Shown: positions 1 through 9,009 of the stretch, piece by piece
Layout: each line of letters starts with the position of its first letter
Position numbering within the stretch: position 1 is the stretch's first letter
The notes under the pieces: generated by a model
Database searches by the model: none
What the model saw: only the letters and a program-made list of their open reading frames with translations
Told to the model about the DNA's origin: nothing
Translations under genes and position numbers: made by a program
Assembly (NCBI GenBank): GCA_003521625.1
Contig: DPHV01000024.1
Location: 238,815-302,814, forward strand
Direction of reading: 5' to 3'
Source of the DNA: Ruminococcus sp.
Lineage (GTDB): Bacteria; Bacillota; Clostridia; Oscillospirales; Acutalibacteraceae
DNA length: 64,000 bases

Positions 1-1266
1 TGCACCTTCCTGTGCAATCTGGCTCGTTCCCTTGATAAACTGCTTACGTTTCATTGTATCTTTCTGACGTACAAGCGCAAAATGCTCGGGGGCAAAAGTA
101 GGAATACCCTTGAACTGAACCTTGTGGCTTGCAGAACAGATTGTGTCGCCGATTGAGAAAATACCGGGGTCGAATACGCCGATTATATCTCCTGCATAGG
201 CTTCGTCAACAATTTCTCTCTCCTGTGCCATAATCTGTTGTGGCTGTGAAAGGCGCATTTTCTTGTTGCCCTGAACGTGGAATACTTCCATATTCTTTTC
301 AAACTTACCGCTGCAAATTCGTATAAATGCAATTCTGTCACGGTGAGCTTTATTCATATTCGCCTGAATTTTGAATACGAATGCTGAAAAATCTTCCGAC
401 ATCGGGTCAATTTCTTCACTGACGGTTTCTCTTGGTAAGGGGGAAGTTGTAAGCTTTAAGAACTGTTCAAGGAACGGTTCAACACCAAAGTTTGTAAGCG
501 CTGAACCGAAGAATACAGGAGTTAGCTTGCCGTTTCTTACAGCGTCAAGGTCAAATTCATCGCCTGCACCGTCAAGAAGTTCAATATCATCAAACAAATC
601 CTGCTTGTGGTAATAGCCGATTGTATCTTCAAGCGATGGGTCATCAAGAGTGAGCTCCTCTTTTTCAACCTCTTTCTGACCGTTATTAGCAGTAAACGAG
701 AGAATTTTCCTTGAATTTCTGTCGAAAACTCCCTTAAACTCCTTACCGGAGCCGATTGGCCAGTTTATAGGATAGGTATTGATTCCGAGTACGTTTTCAA
801 TATCTTCAAGCAAGTCAAAGGGATTTTTAGCGTCCCTATCCATTTTATTGATAAAGGTAATAATCGGAATATTGCGCATTACGCAGACTTTGAAGAGCTT
901 GATTGTCTGTTTCTCAACACCTTTTGAGCCGTCAATTACCATTACGGCTGAATCGGCAGCCATAAGCGTTCTGTAGGTATCCTCCGAGAAGTCCTCGTGT
1001 CCCGGCGTGTCAAGAATATTGATACAGTAGCCGTTGTACTTAAACTGCAAAACAGACGAGGTAACGGAAATACCACGCTGTTTTTCGATTTCCATCCAGT
1101 CGGAAACTGCGTGTTTTGCAGTCCTTTTGCCCTTTACCGAGCCTGCAAGGTTAATTGCTCCACCGTAGAGCAAAAGCTTTTCGGTAAGTGTTGTTTTACC
1201 TGCGTCAGGGTGCGAAATAATCGCAAAGGTTCTGCGTTTGCTGATTTCATCTCTTAAAGAACTCAT
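1..1266 (-). CDS. prfC: Peptide chain release factor 3, C-terminus cut by window edge
   Basis: Translational GTPase that recycles RF1/RF2 from the ribosome after termination. Reading inward from ATG at 1266, the protein begins MSSLRDEISKRRTFAIISHP with the P-loop SHPDAGKTT, then the switch region around EIEKQRGISVTSS, the G3 motif DTPGHEDF and the G4 motif NKMD. These are the hallmarks of PrfC rather than EF-G. The 422 codons present cover the GTPase domain and domain II. RF3 is usually about 525-530 residues, so roughly 100 C-terminal residues lie left of the window. The start is supported by a purine-rich GAAAGGA about 10 bases upstream. It is divergent from hemW. Confidence 0.95.
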   Translation of the reverse strand, partial: MSSLRDEISKRRTFAIISHPDAGKTTLTEKLLLYGGAINLAGSVKGKRTAKHAVSDWMEIEKQRGISVTSSVLQFKYNGYCINILDTPGHEDFSEDTYRTLMAADSAVMVIDGSKGVEKQTIKLFKVCVMRNIPIITFINKMDRDAKNPFDLLEDIENVLGINTYPINWPIGSGKEFKGVFDRNSRKILSFTANNGQKEVEKEELTLDDPSLEDTIGYYHKQDLFDDIELLDGAGDEFDLDAVRNGKLTPVFFGSALTNFGVEPFLEQFLKLTTSPLPRETVSEEIDPMSEDFSAFVFKIQANMNKAHRDRIAFIRICSGKFEKNMEVFHVQGNKKMRLSQPQQIMAQEREIVDEAYAGDIIGVFDPGIFSIGDTICSASHKVQFKGIPTFAPEHFALVRQKDTMKRKQFIKGTSQIAQEGA

Positions 1267-1321
1267 AAAATACTATCCTTTCGGAGCAGTTTTTAAATTA
1301 ATTATATATCCACAATTTTAT

Positions 1322-1351
1322 ATTTTACTATTTTATTACGGTATATGTCAA
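1322..1351 (-). promoter_or_regulatory. Sigma-A promoter of prfC
   Basis: On the minus strand TTGACA (1351-1346) and TAAAAT (1327-1322) are separated by 18 bases and lie about 55 bases upstream of the prfC ATG. Confidence 0.6.
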
Positions 1352-1394
1352 CTAAAATGCAATAAATAATTTTAAAATAAATTAATACAAAAGC

Positions 1395-1426
1395 TTGACA
1401 AAAAAGTTAAAATGTTGTAATATAAT
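1395..1426 (+). promoter_or_regulatory. Sigma-A promoter of hemW
   Basis: TTGACA at 1395-1400 is followed after 17 bases by TAATAT (1418-1423), overlapping a perfect TATAAT at 1421-1426. The transcript would have a leader of about 100 bases before hemW. Confidence 0.6.
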
Positions 1427-1481
1427 CGTGTAAAAGGTTGAAAAACAGATTTTTCCTATTTTTTCATATACCTTCCAAATC

Positions 1482-1507
1482 GAGCCGGAAACGTTTGTTT
1501 CCGGCTC
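1482..1507 (+). other. Leader hairpin upstream of hemW
   Basis: A perfect 11-base inverted repeat (GAGCCGGAAAC, loop GTTT, GTTTCCGGCTC) lies in the hemW leader, ending 23 bases before the start codon. No U-run follows, so it is not an obvious terminator. It could stabilise the mRNA or affect translation. Confidence 0.4.
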
Positions 1508-1530
1508 AAACACATTTACGAGGTTATTTT

Positions 1531-2631
1531 ATGAACAACTCTATCGGACTTTACATTCACATTCCTTTTTGCAAAAGCAAATGTCCTTACTGCGACTTTT
1601 TCAGTGGCAGGGCAAGCGAAAATGACTACGATAATTATATTAAAACTTTGTCGAATAACATTAGCTTATGGAGTACAAAAACGGATAAAGCAGTATCAAG
1701 TGTTTATTTCGGCGGAGGAACACCGAGTATATTGGGAGCTGAAAGGCTTTATTATCTGCTGAGTCTTATAAAAGATTTTTTTAATATTGCAGATGATGCA
1801 GAAATTACAGTTGAGGTTAATCCAGATTCCGGTAAAACGCTTGATTTTGATTTACTTAAGTTGACCGGCTTTAACAGAATTTCCGTAGGTATGCAAAGTG
1901 CTGTTGAACAGGAGTTAAAGGCACTTGGACGAATACATAGCATAAATGATGCAGAAGTTACCGTGAAAAAGGCGCAAATAGCAGGTATAAAAAATATATC
2001 CCTTGACCTTATGCTTGGCATTCCCTATCAGACAATTGACAGTCTGAAAAACTCAATCGACTTCTGCGCAAATTGCGGAGTTACTCACATTTCTTCATAT
2101 ATTTTAAAGATTGAAAATGGAACGGTATTTGAAAGAATACAGAACAAGCTTGAATTACCCGATGAGGACAGTCAGGCTCAGCTTTATCTTTTTGCGGTCG
2201 ATTATCTTAAAACACTCGGCTTTGAACAATATGAGATTTCTAATTTTTCAAAAGTCGGCTATGAAAGCAGACATAATATAAACTACTGGAAATGCGGAGA
2301 ATACATCGGAATAGGTCCTTCAGCACATTCATTTTTTGACGGTAAAAGATTTTACTACAGCCGCAATATGGAAGATTTCATAGAGAATAAAACCTATTTT
2401 GACTGCTACGGTGGTGATAAGGAAGAATTCATTATGCTTTCATTAAGGCTTAAAAGCGGCTTGAATTTTAAAGAATATAGAGAAAGGTATAATGAAGATT
2501 TTCCGAAAGACAAAATAAAAAACATCAAAAAATTTGCTGTTATGGGTTATATGGAACTTAATGATGACTGTGTGTATTTTACCCCTAAAGGTTATCTTGT
2601 TTCAAATGCGATAATAAGTGAATTAATATAA
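1531..2631 (+). CDS. hemW: HemW-type radical SAM protein (heme chaperone / HemN-like)
   Basis: Radical SAM enzyme of the HemN/HemW family. HemW proteins of this class are thought to bind and insert heme rather than act as coproporphyrinogen oxidase. The N-terminus has the iron-sulfur motif C14-x3-C18-x2-C21 (FCKSKCPYCDFF), followed by the SAM-binding YFGGGTPS stretch and the EVNPDS and RISVGMQS motifs typical of the family. From ATG at 1531 the protein is 366 residues, the usual HemW length. An upstream in-frame extension to 1438 would read through the leader hairpin and lacks a ribosome site, so it was rejected. ACGAGG precedes the chosen start. Confidence 0.9.
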   Translation: MNNSIGLYIHIPFCKSKCPYCDFFSGRASENDYDNYIKTLSNNISLWSTKTDKAVSSVYFGGGTPSILGAERLYYLLSLIKDFFNIADDAEITVEVNPDSGKTLDFDLLKLTGFNRISVGMQSAVEQELKALGRIHSINDAEVTVKKAQIAGIKNISLDLMLGIPYQTIDSLKNSIDFCANCGVTHISSYILKIENGTVFERIQNKLELPDEDSQAQLYLFAVDYLKTLGFEQYEISNFSKVGYESRHNINYWKCGEYIGIGPSAHSFFDGKRFYYSRNMEDFIENKTYFDCYGGDKEEFIMLSLRLKSGLNFKEYRERYNEDFPKDKIKNIKKFAVMGYMELNDDCVYFTPKGYLVSNAIISELI

Positions 2632-2664
2632 AAATACGTCCTGATAATGAGGGCGTATTTTTAC
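2631..2664. terminator. Bidirectional terminator between hemW and CPBP gene
   Basis: AAAATACGTCCT and AGGGCGTATTTT form a stem around GATAATG, with A- and T-runs on either side. It lies between convergent genes. Confidence 0.75.
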
Positions 2665-2670
2665 GTTAGA

Positions 2671-3708
2671 TTAAAATAAAAGAGTAATCATACTATATAA
2701 ATAACACAAATAAGTTATTATTGTTATTGGTGCAGAAAAATATACAAGCGATTTCTTGACATTCGATATTTCAAATTCACCTTTACTAAAACGAAACGAC
2801 TCTTTGTGATGTGAAATTTCCATTATAAGAAATACTAATCCGGTTATTGTTATTATGCCAAAAACAAGACATACACAAAGAAAAAGCAATATAGGAAACA
2901 GATTATCCATAACACCTTCAATAGGATTGCTTTTTAACAAATTGAAATCAATATCGCTTGTGATACTTGTAATTATCAATGCTCTGCCGTTAATTAAGAA
3001 GTGCAGTATCATAGACGGAAATATAGATTTTGTTTTTAAATAAAGATAACAACAGAACATTCCGACCGTTGATGCGAATATTGCGTGTGAGAACTGCTGA
3101 TGCCATATGCCGAATAAAATTCCTGATGTCACAACAGCAAACAGCTCGCCGAGCTTCTGATTGTTTTTAAAAATCATTCCTCGGAATAAAAGCTCTTCAA
3201 AAATCGGTGCAAAAATAATTGACGGTACAATATTTACGACAAAATTCGGGACGGTTGCAACAGGTGACAAACCGAAAAGCAGATCATCAGAACCAATAAA
3301 ATTTAAACCGGTAATTTGCTTTAAAAATTTTAGTGGAACTAACGACACTGTTGAAACAACCATTATTACGGAAAACGCTATTATTAACCACTTTGTTATC
3401 CAAGCTGTTGACCTTTCGGGTTTGTGAATGCAGTGCTTGAGGTGTATTTTATTTTTTCTGCCGCCTGTTAAATAAAACACGAGCATTGTAATAGGAAAAA
3501 TGATTAAATATATTATAAAATACTGGAGAAATAAATCGAAATTTTCTGTTGTAATAATTCCGCTTTTTCTCATTAGTGACAAAATCTGAGGACGTACAAA
3601 CTCGAGTAAGCCAACATACAGAATATAATGCACAAGTATAGGCAATGATGAAGTATTTGAAATTGCTCTAATTTTTTTATTTGAAAAATTATTTTGATTT
3701 TCGTTCAT
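2671..3708 (-). CDS. CPBP family intramembrane metalloprotease
   Basis: Polytopic membrane protein of the CPBP (Abi/CAAX protease) family, 345 residues. The three family motifs are present: EELLFR at 171-176, FGIWH ending in H203, and HFLIN at 236-240. Hydrophobic segments occur near residues 23-40, 60-80, 105-125 and 150-170, and two more follow near the C-terminus. ATG at 3708 is preceded by AAAGGGA; longer frames run into the upstream permease. It is the last gene of a minus-strand operon with an ABC exporter. CPBP proteins beside ABC exporters often mature peptides or give self-immunity, but the substrate here is unknown. Confidence 0.85.
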   Translation of the reverse strand: MNENQNNFSNKKIRAISNTSSLPILVHYILYVGLLEFVRPQILSLMRKSGIITTENFDLFLQYFIIYLIIFPITMLVFYLTGGRKNKIHLKHCIHKPERSTAWITKWLIIAFSVIMVVSTVSLVPLKFLKQITGLNFIGSDDLLFGLSPVATVPNFVVNIVPSIIFAPIFEELLFRGMIFKNNQKLGELFAVVTSGILFGIWHQQFSHAIFASTVGMFCCYLYLKTKSIFPSMILHFLINGRALIITSITSDIDFNLLKSNPIEGVMDNLFPILLFLCVCLVFGIITITGLVFLIMEISHHKESFRFSKGEFEISNVKKSLVYFSAPITIITYLCYLYSMITLLF

Positions 3709-3724
3709 AGTCGGCTTCCCTTTG

Positions 3725-4963
3725 TTAAGATTTTTTGATTGCTTTAAGGATTGCGCCGAGCTTTGGCGGAGTACCATAGAGCAACACGCCAACACGGTAG
3801 ATTTTTGCTGAAATGACGCCAATTCCGATAACAGAGGCAATTAGAAGTGCGACAGAAATTATGATTTCATATATCGGAACAGTGCTCATTGCGATTCGTG
3901 TAAACATAGCCATAGGCGATGTAAACGGAACGTAGGAGCACACTCTCATAAGAGTATTATCTACAGAACCTGCCGACATGGAGAACATTACAACCATAAA
4001 AGCGGCTATAAAGATAAACGTAAGCGGCATTACAGAAGTATTAATATCCTCTACCTTTGACGCTGTTGAGCCGATTGCACCGTATAAAAAGGCATATATA
4101 AAGAATCCGAGAATAAAGAACAACAGCATATATAGCAATAAGTCAAGTGGCATATCAAAGATTGATTTGATTATGAAATTATCGCCCCAATACGACTTGT
4201 TCATATTATAAAACAGGAACGCAGAGCCGAATACTGCAACAAGCTGAATAAGACCTGCAATACAGGAAGCAATCACCTTTCCGAACATCATACTGACAGG
4301 CTTTGCACTTGTGATCAGAAGCTCCATTGCTCGGGAGCTTTTTTCTGTTGCGACATTAGTTGCTACCATCTGTCCATAAAGAAGAATTACCATATACAGT
4401 GCAAATATCATTATGTATGTGTAAAAGAAATTTTTTATCTGATCTTTGCCAAGGCTCGTAGTGTTGTGCTCAATCTGAACATTCATAATTTCGTTAGCGT
4501 TCTGCGGCGAAACACCGCTTTTAACCATTGCGTTTACACGATAAATGTTCTGAAGAACGCTGTCTGCTACCATTGTTTTTTCATCATAAAGTGAGTTGTT
4601 ATTTACATAATAGTCATATTCTGAATCACTCTTGATTACAAAAGCACATTCTGCTGTTTCAGATGTTATTAAGCTTTTTACGCTGTCAATTCCGTCATTG
4701 GTAATCTGAACATCATAGTCTGCAAAAGCCAATGAAAATGACTCTTTGAGCATATCTGAATTATCAAACGCATCGTTGACTATCAGCATAACGGGTTTTG
4801 AATTAGTTGCTTCGGAAGATTGTGAACCAAAGCTTTCTGCTATAAGCGGAAAAAACATAACTACTGCAATTGCCGCAACGAGAAAAATTGTTATTCCCAC
4901 AAATACTTTATTTTTAATATAGTTTAACAATTCAAACTTCAATATTGTTTTAAACTGTTTCAT
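3725..4963 (-). CDS. ABC-2 type transporter permease (NatB-like)
   Basis: Membrane subunit of an ABC-2 exporter, 412 residues. It has one N-terminal transmembrane segment (about 20-45), a large extracytoplasmic loop (about 50-175), and five or so segments in the C-terminal half. The region around TNVATEKSSRAMELLITS is typical of NatB/YhaP-type permeases. ATG at 4963 has a strong AGGAGGA site and overlaps the ATPase stop by 14 bases, implying translational coupling. Family members export sodium, antibiotics or peptides; this sequence does not say which. Confidence 0.88.
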   Translation of the reverse strand: MKQFKTILKFELLNYIKNKVFVGITIFLVAAIAVVMFFPLIAESFGSQSSEATNSKPVMLIVNDAFDNSDMLKESFSLAFADYDVQITNDGIDSVKSLITSETAECAFVIKSDSEYDYYVNNNSLYDEKTMVADSVLQNIYRVNAMVKSGVSPQNANEIMNVQIEHNTTSLGKDQIKNFFYTYIMIFALYMVILLYGQMVATNVATEKSSRAMELLITSAKPVSMMFGKVIASCIAGLIQLVAVFGSAFLFYNMNKSYWGDNFIIKSIFDMPLDLLLYMLLFFILGFFIYAFLYGAIGSTASKVEDINTSVMPLTFIFIAAFMVVMFSMSAGSVDNTLMRVCSYVPFTSPMAMFTRIAMSTVPIYEIIISVALLIASVIGIGVISAKIYRVGVLLYGTPPKLGAILKAIKKS

Positions 4964-5864
4964 TTTTATCCTCCTGTTCCCCATTACTTGTGTACTGAAC
5001 GAAAATATCGTTAAGAGAGGGCTCATAAACCTTTATTTCGTCAATGTCAAAATTGTCCGTAAGCTCCCTCATCTTTCTTTGCTTATCCTCGGGAGATTTG
5101 AGCTTGATAATAAGTTCTCCACTTTCATTTGCAGTGCATTGCGAGCCGAGCTTTTCAATTATCTTTTCGGGATATTCGGTTCTTACCACAAGGCGGTCAC
5201 GAACGTAATTGCGTTTAATGTCGTGAAGACTTCCCTGCAAAACCATTTCGCCGTTATTGATTATGCCGATTTTACTGCAAAATTCCTCTATATAATTCAT
5301 CTGATGACTTGAAAACAGAACGATTTTGCCTTTTTCAATCTGCTCTTTTACTACGTCCTTGAGAAGCATTGCATTAACAGGGTCAAGTCCTGAAAACGGC
5401 TCGTCAAGAATAATAATCTGCGGATTATGTGCAAGCGCAGTAATAAGCTGTATTTTTTGCTGATTTCCTTTTGAAAGCGTATCAAGCCGTTTGTTTCTGT
5501 GTTCGCTCATTTTAAAGCGTTTAAGCCAGTATTCTACCGCTTTTACAGCATCACTCTTTGACATACCGTTGAGCTCTGCAAAGTAAACAAGCTGGTCAAT
5601 GATTTTCTTTTTCGTATACAGACCTCTTTCCTCGGGAAGGTATCCAATGCGGATTTTGTCGTAATTTACAGGCTTTCCGTCAATAAGCACCTCTCCGCTT
5701 TCGGGAGCAAATACGTCCATTAAAATTCTGATTGAAGTTGTTTTGCCTGCTCCGTTTCTGCCGAGTAAGCCAAAGGCTTCTCCGCTTTCGGCAGAAAATG
5801 ATACGCCTTTCAGCACTTTTTTACTGCCAAAGCTTTTATAAATATTTTTTATTTCAAGCTTCAT
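4950..5864 (-). CDS. ABC transporter ATP-binding protein (NatA-like)
   Basis: Cytoplasmic ATPase of the exporter, 304 residues. Walker A is GRNGAGKT (35-42), the signature is LSKGNQQKIQL, Walker B is IIILDEPFSGLDP, and the H-loop is SSHQ. The C-terminal extension of about 80 residues after the nucleotide-binding domain is usual for NatA-type subunits. ATG at 5864 lies 5 bases after GGAGG; an in-frame TTG at 5876 would sit on that ribosome site and was rejected. It lies 22 bases downstream of the XRE gene, so it probably belongs to the same operon. Confidence 0.92.
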   Translation of the reverse strand: MKLEIKNIYKSFGSKKVLKGVSFSAESGEAFGLLGRNGAGKTTSIRILMDVFAPESGEVLIDGKPVNYDKIRIGYLPEERGLYTKKKIIDQLVYFAELNGMSKSDAVKAVEYWLKRFKMSEHRNKRLDTLSKGNQQKIQLITALAHNPQIIILDEPFSGLDPVNAMLLKDVVKEQIEKGKIVLFSSHQMNYIEEFCSKIGIINNGEMVLQGSLHDIKRNYVRDRLVVRTEYPEKIIEKLGSQCTANESGELIIKLKSPEDKQRKMRELTDNFDIDEIKVYEPSLNDIFVQYTSNGEQEDKNETV

Positions 5865-5886
5865 ACTTTCCTCCAAATTCTTATTA

Positions 5887-6078
5887 TTAATCCCAGAAAA
5901 GCTCGTCGAGAGTTTTTCCGAGAACCTTACAGATTGATATACACAGATTAATTGTAGGGTTATAATCTCCCTTTTCTATAGCAGAAATCGTCTGACGTGA
6001 AACGCCAACCATTTCGGCAAGCTGTTGTTGCGAAATATCAAGAGCTGCCCTTGCACTTTTAAGGCGGAGATTTTTCAT
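5887..6078 (-). CDS. Small XRE-type HTH repressor
   Basis: A 63-residue protein that is almost entirely one Cro/C1 helix-turn-helix domain: the segment QQLAEMVGVSRQTISAIEKG (about 18-37) is the HTH, and the C-terminus is DELFWD. Proteins of this size are common regulators of adjacent membrane-protein and ABC genes. The ATG overlaps the stop of the preceding membrane protein gene by one base. It probably represses its own operon. Confidence 0.9.
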   Translation of the reverse strand: MKNLRLKSARAALDISQQQLAEMVGVSRQTISAIEKGDYNPTINLCISICKVLGKTLDELFWD

Positions 6079-6614
6079 TATTCTTCACGCTCTTTCCTGT
6101 TTAAGACGAGTTTGATTACCGTTGCAATTATCATTATCAAAAATGCAACAGCGCACATTAAAGGAATTACATTCCTGTTTAAAATCCCGTCTGTAATTAT
6201 TGAGTCTTTTTCAATAAATATGTTAAATAAGAAAGAAAACAGCTGAATCACAGTAACTATTACAGCTAAAAATAAAAAATTACGAATATTACTTTTTCCT
6301 TTTTCAATACCGAAATAAGCGTCCTTGAAAATGCATATAACCACAAAAACAGTCACTGATATAAACATTCCGAGAAACATCTGTATTACGGTTTCTGCCC
6401 ATTTTATGTCAGCTATATCGATCATTCCGCATAAAATGCAGTAAAAAACAAGCGTAAAGAAAGAATATTTGTACGCAGTGTGTCTGGCAATAAGCTGACG
6501 TTCATCATATTCTGTTGCATGATTGTTTTTACATTTTAAAACAATAGCTATAATCAGAAATATGAGTATAACAACACAAAATCCGATTAAAAAACCAATA
6601 GTGTATTCTGACAT
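6078..6614 (-). CDS. Multi-pass membrane protein paired with XRE regulator
   Basis: A 178-residue integral membrane protein with about five hydrophobic segments (near 5-27, 48-68, 76-99, 113-136 and 147-170). A conserved-looking loop after the first segment, EYDERQLIARHTAYKYSF, resembles that of small membrane proteins that sit beside XRE regulators in Firmicutes. No enzymatic motif is visible. ATG at 6614 has AAAGGGG upstream; the longer frame starts inside the promoter region. It is the first gene of the XRE-ABC-CPBP operon. Function unknown. Confidence 0.75.
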   Translation of the reverse strand: MSEYTIGFLIGFCVVILIFLIIAIVLKCKNNHATEYDERQLIARHTAYKYSFFTLVFYCILCGMIDIADIKWAETVIQMFLGMFISVTVFVVICIFKDAYFGIEKGKSNIRNFLFLAVIVTVIQLFSFLFNIFIEKDSIITDGILNRNVIPLMCAVAFLIMIIATVIKLVLNRKEREE

Positions 6615-6656
6615 ATAAAAGTCCCCTTTATGTAAAATTTTTTCTTGTTGTACATT

Positions 6657-6686
6657 ATTATATACCCCAAAATGGCAATATGTCAA
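6657..6686 (-). promoter_or_regulatory. Sigma-A promoter of the membrane protein-XRE-ABC-CPBP operon
   Basis: On the minus strand TTGACA (6686-6681) and TATAAT (6662-6657) are 18 bases apart, about 40 bases before the first gene. Confidence 0.65.
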
Positions 6687-6715
6687 GTATATTTTACAAC
6701 TTGTTAAAAATAATT

Positions 6716-6748
6716 GAAAACACCGACAAGCTAAAAGCCTGTCGGTGT
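6716..6748 (-). terminator. Rho-independent terminator of the nucleotidase gene
   Basis: CACCGACA and TGTCGGTG form an 8-base stem, followed on the minus strand by TTTTC. It lies just past the nucleotidase stop codon. Confidence 0.7.
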
Positions 6749-6771
6749 TTAACGCAAATTGAATTTAACTA

Positions 6772-8631
6772 TTATTTTATTAACCGTTTTCTTCTAAAAA
6801 GATAGAAAGATGCAGCGGAAATTATGACAACAGTAATTATGCTGAATATTGCAAAGCCTGAACCCGTCGATATACCGTTTGACGGTGTATCGGTTGTTGA
6901 AATTTTATTTACAGCGTTTGTTGTAGTGTTTGAAGTTGCAGAGGTTGGATCTGTTACCGCAGCAGCTACAGCAGTTGACTCTGAAGGTGAAACAGATGAT
7001 GTTGAAGGCACTGTTTCAATCGGAGTTGTTGTCTTAATCATTCTCGGAGTATTAACGCTAGTTAAGATTTTCTCATCGTCCTGATTAAAGAAATTAATCA
7101 ACGCTTCATCACAAGCAGAAAATTCACCGGTTTCTTCTTTAGTTGCAAGTTGGGGATATACGCTTGAAACTGCTACAAAATTGTTGGTAGCAACGGTATA
7201 GTAGCTGTCGCTTTGAAGCTTTTTAGCTCCGACAAAGGCAGATTCAACTCGTTCTCCATACGGTTTTGAAATGTTATATTCTACTGTCATACCGCCGATT
7301 TGCAAATAACTTCCGCTGTTCTGCGGCCACGCATCATATTCACCGGAATCATTAGCGGCTATGCTTTTAATCTGAATATCAATTGAAGTTTCAAGGATTT
7401 CAAGCAAATCCTGTCCTGTCACTGTCTTTGTAACAATATAGTTTCCGTAAGGAAGTACGCCGATTATGTCACCGTAAAGAACATCACCTTTTTTAATTGA
7501 CGCTCGGATTCCGCCTGCGTTTTCAAAGGCAACGTCTGCGCCTGTTTCGAGCAGATATGCATCAGTTACAGCTCTGCCGAGATTTGTTTCATCAATTCTT
7601 AAATGTTCCCATACGCCGTCAAGCTCGGTAGGCGATGAACCAACAACCATATTAAGAATAACGCTTTGCTCGTTGTTTATTTGAGCAAGCAGGGATTCGA
7701 CATTTGAGTCGGGTTTAAGCTCGGCACAAACAGAATAATCTGCACTGCTTGTTTTATACTCAAGATTTTCAATTTCGTTATTATCGTTCAAGTCAAAATC
7801 AAGTTCCAGCAAACCAGCTTGATAGAGATAATAGCCGTTTTCAATTACAAGTGTCTGTTCGCCGCTTGGCGTTGAAACAGTCTGATTGAGATTAATATGC
7901 TCGTGACCTGCAAGCCACAAATCTACTCCGTCTACTGTCGAAGCAAGTTGCGTGGGATTATAGCAGTGAGTAAGACCGATAATAAGCTGACATCCCTGAT
8001 TTTCAAGATAATCGACAGCCTCGTCAGAATACTTCTTCATATCTGTAAAAACAAGCCCTGAAACATTTGTCGGCGAAGTTTTGCTGTAAATTGACGGGTC
8101 AATTACGCCGAAAACGCCGACCCTTAAGGTTTCACCGTTTTTTTCGGTTGTCTTAATAAGAAATTCATCGTCAAAAAACTTTGTTCCGTCGTTATTAATT
8201 ACATTGCCTGTAAGCATCTTAAAATCTTTTACGTCATTTTCATTTGTAATATTTACAAGCTCTTTAAGTCTGTCCTTGCCATAGTTCCAGTCGTGATTGC
8301 CTGCTGTCATAGCGTCATAACCGCAAGCACCTGCAAGCTTCGCAATTGACTCGCCCTTAACAAGTGTAGCAATTGACTGACCGTGGAATAAATCACCGGA
8401 ATCCAGCACAAGGCTCATATCCGAATTCTGAGTATGCTCGTCAATAAGTGTTTTGAGTTTGGAAACTCCGATAATTCCGCCTGATTCATTTTCGATTACT
8501 CTTGAATGAATATCATTTGTATGAACAATTTTCAGGCAAAATTCGCTTTCTCCTTCCGTTAACGAAAAAGCAGAAATGCAGCTGAAAACAATCAGTGTAC
8601 AGGCTAAAAACGAAGAAATAATTTTTTTCAC
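6772..8631 (-). CDS. Exported 5'-nucleotidase / cyclic phosphodiesterase, membrane-anchored
   Basis: UshA/YfkN-type enzyme that removes phosphate from extracellular nucleotides, 619 residues. An N-terminal signal peptide (1-25) is followed by a metallophosphatase domain with HTNDIH (37-42), DSGD, GNHDW and GHEH, then the 5'-nucleotidase C-terminal domain (ENAGGIRAS). A Ser/Thr/Pro-rich linker (about 535-585) leads to a C-terminal transmembrane helix and RRKR tail, so it is held at the cell surface. No canonical LPxTG is present. The start is GTG at 8631; AGGAGG lies 11 bases upstream, slightly far, but no better in-frame start exists. Confidence 0.88.
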   Translation of the reverse strand: MKKIISSFLACTLIVFSCISAFSLTEGESEFCLKIVHTNDIHSRVIENESGGIIGVSKLKTLIDEHTQNSDMSLVLDSGDLFHGQSIATLVKGESIAKLAGACGYDAMTAGNHDWNYGKDRLKELVNITNENDVKDFKMLTGNVINNDGTKFFDDEFLIKTTEKNGETLRVGVFGVIDPSIYSKTSPTNVSGLVFTDMKKYSDEAVDYLENQGCQLIIGLTHCYNPTQLASTVDGVDLWLAGHEHINLNQTVSTPSGEQTLVIENGYYLYQAGLLELDFDLNDNNEIENLEYKTSSADYSVCAELKPDSNVESLLAQINNEQSVILNMVVGSSPTELDGVWEHLRIDETNLGRAVTDAYLLETGADVAFENAGGIRASIKKGDVLYGDIIGVLPYGNYIVTKTVTGQDLLEILETSIDIQIKSIAANDSGEYDAWPQNSGSYLQIGGMTVEYNISKPYGERVESAFVGAKKLQSDSYYTVATNNFVAVSSVYPQLATKEETGEFSACDEALINFFNQDDEKILTSVNTPRMIKTTTPIETVPSTSSVSPSESTAVAAAVTDPTSATSNTTTNAVNKISTTDTPSNGISTGSGFAIFSIITVVIISAASFYLFRRKRLIK

Positions 8632-8737
8632 AATTAATCATGCCTCCTTTTGGATGATTATAACATTATTTAATAAAAATTTCAATATTTTTAACACAAT
8701 TTTGTTAGTATATAAGATTATTAATAAATAATAATAC

Positions 8738-8766
8738 TTGACAATTAAAAGAAAAACAAGTAAAAT
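8738..8766 (+). promoter_or_regulatory. Promoter of tRNA-Ser
   Basis: TTGACA at 8738-8743, a 17-base spacer, and TAAAAT at 8761-8766. The tRNA starts 21 bases further on. Confidence 0.75.
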
Positions 8767-8787
8767 ATATACTTGTCAGATAAATAC

Positions 8788-8876
8788 GGAGACGTATCGA
8801 AGTGGTCATAACGGGACTGACTCGAAATCAGTTGTACCTTTTGGTACCGTGGGTTCGAATCCCACCGTCTCCGCCA
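8788..8876 (+). tRNA. tRNA-Ser(CGA)
   Basis: Class II tRNA. The acceptor GGAGACG pairs with CGTCTCC, the anticodon stem is ACTGA/TCAGT with loop CTCGAAA (anticodon CGA), the long variable arm is GTACC-TTTT-GGTAC, the T-arm is GTGGG-TTCGAAT-CCCAC, and CCA is encoded. It reads UCG serine codons. Confidence 0.96.
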
Positions 8877-8880
8877 ACCG

Positions 8881-8921
8881 AGTGCCTCGACACGCAGATA
8901 GCGTACGGGGCACTTTTATTA
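8881..8921 (+). terminator. Terminator of tRNA-Ser
   Basis: AGTGCC and GGCACT pair around a long loop, followed by TTTTATT, five bases after the CCA end. Confidence 0.6.
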
Positions 8922-8948
8922 TTTTAAATGTAATTTTATATTATATGG

Positions 8949-8977
8949 TTGATTTAAAGAGTGAAAAATGTTAAAAT
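8949..8977 (+). promoter_or_regulatory. Promoter of the cyclophilin-yaiI operon
   Basis: TTGATT at 8949-8954, 17 bases, TAAAAT at 8972-8977, about 32 bases before the start codon. Confidence 0.55.
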
Positions 8978-9009
8978 ATTTTTAATTAACTTACGAAAGG
9001 AAATTTATT

